From Candidatus Bathyarchaeota archaeon (GTDB lineage Archaea > Thermoproteota > Bathyarchaeia > RBG-16-48-13 > JAGMEO01), in contig JAUVYS010000033.1 in NCBI GenBank assembly GCA_030602965.1, positions 1-10,930 of the forward strand: a stretch of DNA of 10,930 nt. Direction: 5' to 3'. The first letter of the stretch is position 1. Every line of letters begins with the position of its first letter. The notes beneath the pieces were generated by a model. It had not been told where the DNA came from. It did no database searches and was given only the letters and a program-made list of their open reading frames with translations. The position numbers were made by a program, and so were the translations under genes. This document shows, one piece after another, positions 6,847 through 10,930 of this stretch.

Positions 6847-6920
6847 CGTGCACGAGTTGAAATAGGTATTGCTGCTGAAAAATCTGCAATAGTTGGAGAA
6901 CCAGTAAAATTACCTTTGTA
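6847..6920 (+). pseudogene. Gfo/Idh/MocA oxidoreductase, extreme C-terminal fragment (relic B)
   Basis: The last 24 codons of a dehydrogenase, reading RARVEIGIAAEKSAIVGEP, then VKLPL and TAG. It is nearly identical to the end of relic A (2015-2079; 63 of 65 bases). Everything before the Arg codon at 6847 is replaced by the antisense SIS fragment. The breakpoint lies at or in the palindrome CGTGCACG (6847-6854). Confidence 0.8.
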
Positions 6921-7030
6921 GTTAATGTTCATTTTATGTATCAAAATAAATTGTGCAGCGAGAATTATTAAGTGACAAAACCACAGATGTAATTCTAATG
7001 TCAAAAATTGGTATCGATCCAGATTCGAGT
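6847..7030 (+). repeat. Long direct repeat, copy B
   Basis: Partner of 2006-2194, in the same orientation 4.84 kb downstream. It covers the dehydrogenase tail, the short spacer and the first codons of the following ORF. The tail is near-identical, while the spacer and ORF start have drifted and carry a 1-base and a 2-base gap. Here the following ORF is intact, whereas in copy A it is cut short. Confidence 0.85.
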
Positions 7031-7447
7031 AACAATGAGAATAAACAAGGTAATTTTCTAGAGACATTAAGTCAAATAACCGTTTTTCTAGGCGAAGATA
7101 TTCTTTTATCAGCTCATGTTTTACTTTGGTTAGCATTTATTGGCATTGCTTCTGAAAGAAGAGCGGTAGAAGTAATTAAAGAACGTATTAAAGAAGAAAA
7201 AAAATTTATTGACACATATATAAAATCAAACTTTAAAGAGAGACTATTAAAATCACAAAGCGATAGAATAGGATGGTTAATTGAGTTTGCAAAAAAAAGC
7301 GATGTTCCATTCAATATGTTTATTTCAATTTTAACCGATATTTTTCCTTTCGAAATCCTAAAAGAAATTGTTCCGGTTAAGGTTCTTTTACGTTTTTATG
7401 GTTCTGAAGCAGAGAATTGGAATTTTCTAGATAAACCAGAACCATAA
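6953..7447 (+). CDS. Hypothetical helical protein downstream of dehydrogenase tail
   Basis: I do not recognise a family. The frame gives up to 164 residues, mostly predicted helix. There is a fairly hydrophobic central part (about 41-62, ITVFLGEDILLSAHVLLWLA), then a charged stretch rich in Lys and Glu (about 68-95), and a C-terminal part with FEILKEIVPVKVLLRFYG. No signal peptide, Cys motif or catalytic signature is visible. The central segment could be a membrane-associated or buried helix, but it contains charged residues. The start is uncertain. GTG at 6953 keeps the SDKTTDVIL segment shared with the relic at 2135-2215. ATG at 6998 fits better with a TATA-like TTTTATGTAT at about 6931. 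Pairing with a Gfo/Idh/MocA tail in both copies suggests an old operon with that dehydrogenase. Confidence 0.65.
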   Translation: MQRELLSDKTTDVILMSKIGIDPDSSNNENKQGNFLETLSQITVFLGEDILLSAHVLLWLAFIGIASERRAVEVIKERIKEEKKFIDTYIKSNFKERLLKSQSDRIGWLIEFAKKSDVPFNMFISILTDIFPFEILKEIVPVKVLLRFYGSEAENWNFLDKPEP

Positions 7448-7520
7448 CATAATAATAAAAATATAATAAATGTATTATAAAATAAAAAAATTTACTGAAT
7501 ATCTTTTTGGTTATCATTAG
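7448..7520 (+). promoter_or_regulatory. AT-rich promoter of the EIIA gene
   Basis: Very AT-rich spacer with TTATAAAATA at 7475-7484, about 42 bases before the GTG start. A T-run with GG (7504-7510) follows. No clear Shine-Dalgarno sequence is seen. Confidence 0.45.
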
Positions 7521-8012
7521 GTGAATTTAAACTTGAATAAAAAAACTGATCCCAAGTCGCTTAAACTTTTCGAGTTACTTACAAAAGAGAGAATAGGTGT
7601 AAATGTTTCTGTGGAAGACTGGAAAGAAGCCATTGCTCAAGCTGGAAAATTATTAGTAAAAACAGGAATGTGCGAACCAAGATATGTCAAAGCCATGGTA
7701 AAATTTAAAGAAGAACTTGGCCCATATATCGTCATTACTAAAGGTGTAGCTCTTCCTCATGCCCGACCAGAAGACGGAGTGTTGAAAACCGCTTTCTCCC
7801 TCATCACATTAAAGAAACCTGTTGAATTTGGTAATAAAAATAATGATCCTGTGGATTTGGTAATAGCGTTTGGTGGAACAGATAATACATCGCATATAAA
7901 AGCGCTCGCTCAACTTGCCGAGATTTTACAGAATGAAGAAGACACTAATCTAGTTAGGAAGGCTAAGACAAAAGAAGAAGTACTGAAAATTTTAAAGAAA
8001 TATCAAAATTAA
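7521..8012 (+). CDS. PTS EIIA component (mannitol/fructose/ascorbate type)
   Basis: A soluble phosphotransferase-system EIIA domain of 163 residues, expected to accept phosphate from HPr on a histidine and pass it to EIIB. Key sites are GVALPHARPEDG with the phosphorylated His80, and the second conserved histidine His125 in DNTSHIKALAQLAEIL. The N-terminal SVEDWKEAIAQAGKLLVKTG and MCEPRYVKAM segments are typical of the EIIA-Mtl/Fru/Asc fold. Length and motifs look intact. The start is GTG at 7521; a TTG at 7533 is an alternative. A PTS EIIB gene lies 0.6 kb downstream on the other strand, but no EIIC, EI or HPr is in the window. Since PTS is rare in archaea, this may be an acquired system, or a phosphate-relay regulator as proposed for some stand-alone EIIA proteins. 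Confidence 0.9.
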   Translation: MNLNLNKKTDPKSLKLFELLTKERIGVNVSVEDWKEAIAQAGKLLVKTGMCEPRYVKAMVKFKEELGPYIVITKGVALPHARPEDGVLKTAFSLITLKKPVEFGNKNNDPVDLVIAFGGTDNTSHIKALAQLAEILQNEEDTNLVRKAKTKEEVLKILKKYQN

Positions 8013-8031
8013 AATAAGACCAGTCAGCTAC

Positions 8032-8052
8032 TTTTTCTTTCATTAAGAAAAA
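8032..8052. terminator. AT hairpin with T-rich arm after the EIIA gene
   Basis: TTTTTCTT (8032-8039) and AAGAAAAA (8045-8052) form a perfect 8-bp inverted repeat with a five-base loop. It contains only two G:C-type pairs' worth of stability, so the T-rich arm itself is the more likely archaeal termination signal. Confidence 0.4.
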
Positions 8053-8101
8053 ATGTAAACATATTAAAAAAAATGGACTTGTAAGAAATTTGACGTTGAA
8101 A

Positions 8102-8281
8102 ATGCAATACTACCTTCTTTTGATTATAGTAGTTTTTTACATTATCCTAAGTGTTCTGTCATTTTTAGTTTATGGTTTAACTGCACATGGAATCTCATAT
8201 TTTCTAATTTGCAATTTTATTGCTGCTTTTGTATACACTATAGCAAAAAATAGAAAAAAGAAATTTGAAGAAGATAATTAA
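8102..8281 (+). CDS. Small two-helix membrane protein
   Basis: A 59-residue protein starting at ATG 8102; two in-frame TTG codons at 8090 and 8096 could add four residues. It has two hydrophobic segments, about residues 3-25 (YYLLLIIVVFYIILSVLSFL region) and 31-50, and ends with KNRKKKFEEDN. The basic end suggests that both termini face the cytoplasm. I recognise no family. It is much too small to be a PTS EIIC permease, although it lies between the EIIA and EIIB genes. A TATA-like ATATTAAAA at about 8060 may drive it. A T-rich stretch at 8330-8337 may end it. Confidence 0.55.
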   Translation: MQYYLLLIIVVFYIILSVLSFLVYGLTAHGISYFLICNFIAAFVYTIAKNRKKKFEEDN

Positions 8282-8344
8282 ATTTTCACAATGATTATCA
8301 TCTTAAACTATTTAAATTAGATCAACTGTCTCTTTTTACATAAT

Positions 8345-8390
8345 ATTATATATAATATATAACAACAATAACCAATATCAAAAAAGGTGA
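8345..8390 (+). promoter_or_regulatory. TATA box and Shine-Dalgarno of the YHS gene
   Basis: An extended TTATATATAATATATA tract (8346-8361) is followed by AGGTGA at 8385-8390, six bases before the ATG at 8397. This is one of the clearest promoter and ribosome-site pairs in the window and suggests good expression. Confidence 0.65.
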
Positions 8391-8396
8391 AATCTA

Positions 8397-8567
8397 ATGG
8401 GAATGAAAATGTTTGAAAAAGAATGCCCGATCTGTGGAACCAAAATCGATACTTTGAACGTAAGTCCATTTGTAACAGATATTAAAGGAGAAAAATACTA
8501 TTCCTGCCGTCCAGAACACATGAGAGAATTCGAAAAAAATCCAGAAAAATACATCAAGAAAAAATAG
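8397..8567 (+). CDS. YHS-like metal-binding mini-protein
   Basis: A 56-residue soluble protein. KECPICGTKI (8-17) gives one Cys pair (Cys10, Cys13). GEKYYSCRPEHMREFEKNP (31-49) followed by EKYI is the typical YHS ending, usually YYFCSxxCxxxFxxNPxxYL, here with Cys37 and His41 in place of the second Cys pair. YHS and the related TRASH domains bind metals such as copper and often serve in metal sensing or delivery; which metal applies here is unknown. The start is fixed by AGGTGA six bases upstream. It is followed at once by a hairpin plus T8 terminator and converges on the PTS EIIB gene with only 31 bases between the two stops. Confidence 0.8.
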   Translation: MGMKMFEKECPICGTKIDTLNVSPFVTDIKGEKYYSCRPEHMREFEKNPEKYIKKK

Positions 8568-8571
8568 AAAT

Positions 8572-8600
8572 CGATCGGCAACTAACGATCGGTTTTTTTT
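8572..8600 (+). terminator. Hairpin-plus-T8 terminator
   Basis: CGATCG at 8572-8577 pairs with CGATCG at 8586-8591 around an eight-base loop, followed by G and then eight T (8593-8600). It looks like a factor-independent terminator for the YHS gene. The last T bases overlap the stop codon of the convergent EIIB gene (8599-8601). Confidence 0.65.
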
Positions 8601-8910
8601 ATAATTTATAGCCAAAATTCTTGTTAAATACTGGTTTCAATCTTTCAATTGCATGTTCTTCTCTTATAAAATTAGCTAAAAGTACAACAGGTAATCCCAC
8701 ATCTGTTAAAACTTCACCCATCTCTTCCCCTGCAACAATTAAGTCTTTGTCCAATTTATATGAGCGCGCAATTGCAATGTTTCCAGCTTCAATATCAGCT
8801 GGAACATTAAGTGTTTGTAATGCTTTAGTAACGAGCATCTGCATCAATATGGCAGTACCCATACCATGTCCACAGATAGTTACAATTCTTATCCGTTTTT
8901 TTTCAGGCAT
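8599..8910 (-). CDS. PTS EIIB component (ascorbate/galactitol type)
   Basis: A soluble EIIB domain of 103 residues. It opens with RIRIVTICGHGMGTAILMQM (6-25), the phosphocysteine loop C-x-x-G-x-G-T with Cys13 as the phosphate carrier, as in UlaB/SgaB and GatB proteins. The next helix VTKALQTLNV and the later strand KDLIVAGEEMGEVL also fit the fold. It would take phosphate from EIIA and give it to a sugar during transport by EIIC. ATG at 8910 is supported by GGTGA (minus strand of 8920-8916) five bases upstream and by a TATA box at 8957-8966. It is transcribed away from the right-hand genes and towards the EIIA gene 0.6 kb away, so the two are not in one operon. No EIIC is visible. Confidence 0.87.
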   Translation of the reverse strand: MPEKKRIRIVTICGHGMGTAILMQMLVTKALQTLNVPADIEAGNIAIARSYKLDKDLIVAGEEMGEVLTDVGLPVVLLANFIREEHAIERLKPVFNKNFGYKL

Positions 8911-8966
8911 TCAATTCACCATTAACAGTAAATGTCTTGAAATGTGTGTAAATAGTCTATTTAAAG
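8911..8966 (-). promoter_or_regulatory. Promoter and Shine-Dalgarno of the EIIB gene
   Basis: On the minus strand, CTTTAAATAG (8966-8957) is a good TATA box. GGTGA (8920-8916) lies five bases before the ATG. The leader would be about 25 bases. Confidence 0.6.
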
Positions 8967-8992
8967 GTTAATAATTTTATATCTAGTATCTA

Positions 8993-9187
8993 TTATTTTT
9001 CAGATTTTAATTCTTCATCAAACTCTTTCATTATTTTTTTAACATTTTGGTGATCTTTAATAAAACCGATAAATGTGCCTCCTCTTCCTCTTGAAATAAT
9101 ATGGACCTCTGTTCTTCTGCTCGATGTTTTTTTTAAAGATATCAAGATTGATTCACCATAAGAATATACAGACCATCCAGTTAGCAA
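8993..9187 (-). CDS. Hypothetical 64-residue protein, TTG start, likely leaderless
   Basis: No family is named with confidence. The 64 residues read like a small alpha/beta domain: WSVYSYGESILISL strand pair, RRTEVHIISRGRGG with a basic turn, then HQNVKKIMKEFDEELKSE as a final helix. The pattern of S-x-GE-x-I, followed by a V-x-I-x-S strand and an N-[IV]-x-K-[IF] helix, recurs in small uncharacterised prokaryotic proteins. The frame is closed upstream by a stop at about 9209-9207, so TTG at 9187 is the natural start. A strong TATA box ATATATAAAC (minus strand of 9222-9213) is centred 30 bases upstream, which would start the mRNA at or next to the TTG. It lies 82 bases ahead of the EIIB gene on the same strand, but that gene has its own promoter. 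Confidence 0.6.
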   Translation of the reverse strand: MLTGWSVYSYGESILISLKKTSSRRTEVHIISRGRGGTFIGFIKDHQNVKKIMKEFDEELKSEK

Positions 9188-9212
9188 CTCAATTAAGCCT
9201 TTTTTTTAGATT

Positions 9213-9222
9213 GTTTATATAT
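9213..9222 (-). promoter_or_regulatory. TATA box of the 64-residue gene
   Basis: ATATATAAAC on the minus strand, about 30 bases from the TTG codon. This spacing is typical of leaderless archaeal transcripts. Confidence 0.55.
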
Positions 9223-9319
9223 GTGCCATTTGTTCTTCTTGAGTGTCCCTATGACTTTGTCAAATAAAGTTCCACGAGGGAGAGAAAAAATCTTAGTTTC
9301 CTCTTTTATGAAACGGTTT

Positions 9320-9814
9320 TTAAATAGGTCCGATTCTTCCTCCTCCATGATTGGTTATTGGTTTTCTTTCTTCAGATATATAGGCAGCAAGAATTTTTCC
9401 GATAAAAATGTTATGGTCTCCTGTTCTGATCTTATTTATAACCTGACATTCCATGTTAACTAAAGCTTCTTCAATTAGGGGTGGTTTGATGAATGAGGAA
9501 GAAACCTTTGTCAGTCTAGTTTCCTTAAATTTATCAACGTTTTTTCCAGAATATGACCCACAGTATCGAACAGCATCTTCCATGCCTTCACTCGGGAAAG
9601 AAACAACAAACTCTCCACTCTCATCTATGAGCTTATGGCTAAAACGAGTTAAACCAACTGATATTGCTAGTAAAGGTGGTATATTGGATGTTGTCATATT
9701 CCATCCAGCAGTCATAATATTATCTTTTCCAGCTTTACTTCTCGAAACTATGAGAACTGTTCTTTCTGGATATCTACATTTTTTCCAAGCCAAATATGGA
9801 GATGTCTGTTTCAT
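9320..9814 (-). CDS. Flavin reductase-like FMN-binding split-barrel protein
   Basis: A 164-residue member of the flavin reductase family (FMN-binding split barrel), which reduces flavin with NAD(P)H or carries FMN as an electron-transfer domain in the cytoplasm. Motifs are YPERTVLIVSR, then DNIMTAGWNMTTSNIPPLLAI, then RFSHKLIDESGEFVVSFP, then YCGSYSGKNVDKF, and GDHNIFIGKILAAYI with the His that contacts flavin phosphate. It ends with NHGGGRIGPI and is near the family's short end (usually 170-200), but the core is complete. The start is ATG at 9814, with a TATA box (GTTTAAATAAAAC, minus strand of 9873-9861) giving a leader of some 27 bases. No redox partner is encoded next to it. Confidence 0.88.
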   Translation of the reverse strand: MKQTSPYLAWKKCRYPERTVLIVSRSKAGKDNIMTAGWNMTTSNIPPLLAISVGLTRFSHKLIDESGEFVVSFPSEGMEDAVRYCGSYSGKNVDKFKETRLTKVSSSFIKPPLIEEALVNMECQVINKIRTGDHNIFIGKILAAYISEERKPITNHGGGRIGPI

Positions 9815-10075
9815 GTTAAGATCCTGCAGGTGTTAACAAGCAATTGTTTTTAATTGATTCGTTTTATTTAAACGGTTTATTAATAAACTTCAGAATCACA
9901 TGTGCTAAGAAAGAATAACTGATTAAGGATTGTGTGGCTGAGGATTATAAACTTATTAAAAACATACTATCTGCATCACATTTATTCCCCACTCAAAACA
10001 TTCGAATTTTTTAATGAAACTTTTTTTTGTGTATATAAAAAAATGTGGATCTGCTCAAAAGGATTCTTCAATTGA
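9815..10075. other. Intergenic region between flavin reductase and membrane-anchored protein
   Basis: No gene is seen. It holds the flavin reductase promoter (TATA on the minus strand at 9861-9873). On the right, A/T runs at 10021-10047 give T7 on the minus strand and could terminate the upstream membrane-anchored gene. Confidence 0.4.
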
Positions 10076-10612
10076 CTAAAGGAAAATTACCCTGATGATG
10101 TACAATATTACTATTATGGCAAAAGTTGCGATAATAAAGTACAACATCTGTTGCAAAAATATGTTAAGTGAACTAGTTGGTTTTACTTTTCCAACAAAAT
10201 CGAAGCCTTCTCTCTGGATTTCCATACAAAAAATATTGTGTTCCTTAGCTAATTCTAAAGCTCCAGGATCAAAACCAACATTTGATGCTAAAAATCCATG
10301 ATCAGGAGCCCAATCAGAGAGTCCTTCTTTATGGACTTCCATTACATCCTTCAAAGATTCAGCAAAATCTTTTACCGTATCTTTATTGACCTTTTTTTTA
10401 TAGAGTTTAACCCAAATATCAGTTCTGATATTTTTAAATAATCCTTTAAACTTCCATGCGTGAAAATCTACTTTGTAGGGGCTTTTTCTTCTCTTGCTTT
10501 TCACATAAACGTTTCTTTCGATATTCTCATAACTCTTCTTTAAGATTAACATTACTTTCTGATCTATCCGTGCTCGTTTAAATTTTCTTAAATCTTTTTC
10601 TTCATCTGACAT
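10076..10612 (-). CDS. Degenerate Mrr-like (PD-(D/E)XK) protein with C-terminal membrane anchor
   Basis: A 178-residue protein. The central part (about 45-135) resembles Mrr-type restriction endonuclease folds: YKVDFHAWK (46-54) with Asp49, then the strand DIWVKLYKKKV (65-75), helix KDTVKDFAESLKDV, then HGFLASNVGFDPGALELAKEHNI (105-127). The normal catalytic strand would be of the type WVECKxxxxxV; here Glu and Lys are replaced by Lys69 and Tyr71, so cleavage activity is unlikely. The N-terminus is basic and charged. The last 25 residues (154-178) form one very hydrophobic segment with no positive tail, so the protein is tail-anchored with its soluble part in the cytoplasm. The start is ATG at 10612, with TATA at 10649-10657. 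The family call is a pattern judgement and its role is unknown. Confidence 0.65.
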   Translation of the reverse strand: MSDEEKDLRKFKRARIDQKVMLILKKSYENIERNVYVKSKRRKSPYKVDFHAWKFKGLFKNIRTDIWVKLYKKKVNKDTVKDFAESLKDVMEVHKEGLSDWAPDHGFLASNVGFDPGALELAKEHNIFCMEIQREGFDFVGKVKPTSSLNIFLQQMLYFIIATFAIIVILYIIRVIFL

Positions 10613-10620
10613 TTTTTAAA

Positions 10621-10708
10621 CAACATTTATGTTATTTAGACAGTTTTTCTTTAAATTATTGTTCGCTAATTTCTCATCTTTATTAACTATAAAGCTGTCT
10701 GAATGTTG
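10621..10708. repeat. Imperfect inverted repeat flanking a promoter
   Basis: The left arm 10621-10655 reads CAACATT, then a nine-base insert, then AGACAG and a T-rich tail. The complement of 10708-10682 reads CAACATTCAGACAGCTTT followed by an AT tail. The arms agree over CAACATT and AGACAG plus part of the tail. The TATA box of the membrane-anchored protein gene lies in the left arm. It could be an operator or a remnant of a small mobile element. Confidence 0.4.
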
Positions 10709-10750
10709 CAAACAGAGTTATTATTAAAAAAATGAAGAGGAGGTTGTTAA

Positions 10751-10930
10751 TTATCGGTGTTTAAGTTCGAAAAATTCAGCGTATTCTTCACGTATCTTTT
10801 CATATATGTTGCCTCGAACTTCAGATGGCACGTTTCCACTCACAAAAACTGGTGGGTCGATGCCTTTTTCCAGTAGTTTTTTGCAGGCTTTGAGAGTGAT
10901 GGAGTGAAGGATGAAAGAGTTGACCATGGT
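10751..10930 (-). CDS. SIS-domain sugar isomerase family protein, C-terminal end (partial)
   Basis: The last 59 codons of a gene that enters from the right edge: NSFILHSITLKACKKLLEKG, then IDPPVFVSGNVP, then EEYAEFFELKHR and TAA at 10753-10751. The block EKGIDPPVFVSGNVP is the C-terminal hallmark of the UPF0309-like SIS proteins and matches EKGVEPPILMS of the complete gene at 2403-3188. The two are clearly paralogous but not recent copies. The frame is open to the edge, so it is probably the end of an intact gene of about 250 residues. A weak T tract after the stop is the only terminator candidate. Confidence 0.78.
   Translation of the reverse strand, partial: TMVNSFILHSITLKACKKLLEKGIDPPVFVSGNVPSEVRGNIYEKIREEYAEFFELKHR

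Noticed and set aside
7114..7314. Minus-strand open frame of 66 codons
   Set aside because: It is a shadow of the unknown plus-strand protein at 6953-7447, and its Ser/Leu/Phe-rich composition is typical of antisense translation.
8102..8281. Small membrane protein as the missing PTS EIIC
   Set aside because: EIIC permeases have about ten membrane segments and more than 300 residues; this has two segments and 59 residues.
8621..8971. Plus-strand open frame of 116 codons
   Set aside because: It is antisense to the EIIB gene, whose motif, Shine-Dalgarno sequence and TATA box are all clear.
9453..9836. Plus-strand open frame of 127 codons
   Set aside because: It is the complement of the flavin reductase gene and has no own promoter or motif.
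1..10930. CRISPR array, rRNA, transposase or integrase
   Set aside because: No regularly spaced repeats, no rRNA-like blocks and no recognisable mobile-element enzyme were seen on either strand.

Overview
The window looks archaeal. The left edge carries the N-terminal part of an archaeal-type ATP-dependent DNA ligase. Most genes have their own TATA-like box 25-40 bases upstream. Starts include TTG and GTG, and strong GGTGA ribosome-binding sites sit beside apparently leaderless genes. The DNA is AT-rich. An uncultivated lineage such as Bathyarchaeia is possible, but that is a guess from gene content and not shown by the sequence.

Layout. 1-440: DNA ligase N-terminus (-). 585-1214: class II aldolase (+). 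1252-1560: double zinc-ribbon protein (-). 1586-2215: remains of a Gfo/Idh/MocA dehydrogenase followed by a relic of a second ORF. 2403-3188: SIS-domain sugar-phosphate isomerase-like protein (+). 3388-4800: AbgB-like M20 amidohydrolase (+). 4907-5596: HAD phosphatase (+). 5605-6149: two broken genes fused head to tail, a PhnX-like HAD C-terminus and a D-2-hydroxyacid dehydrogenase N-terminus (-). 6232-6600: PPC/DUF296 protein (+). 6659-6845: C-terminus of a GlmS-like SIS isomerase (-), joined directly to a second Gfo/Idh/MocA tail (6847-6920, +). 6953-7447: unknown helical protein (+). 7521-8012: PTS EIIA (+). 8102-8281: two-helix membrane peptide (+). 8397-8567: YHS-like metal-binding mini-protein (+). 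8599-8910: PTS EIIB (-). 8993-9187: 64-residue unknown (-). 9320-9814: flavin reductase (-). 10076-10612: degenerate Mrr-like protein with a C-terminal membrane anchor (-). 10751-10930: C-terminus of a second SIS protein (-).

Theme. The functional content is mainly phosphosugar handling: aldolase, SIS isomerases, HAD phosphatase, and PTS EIIA and EIIB. Around it lies an unusual density of gene debris. At least five broken metabolic genes are present, some joined within a few bases of each other, and one segment of about 185 bp occurs twice, 4.8 kb apart. The two most interesting points are the PTS EIIA/EIIB pair in an archaeon without a visible EIIC, EI or HPr, and the duplicated dehydrogenase-tail plus unknown-ORF cassette.
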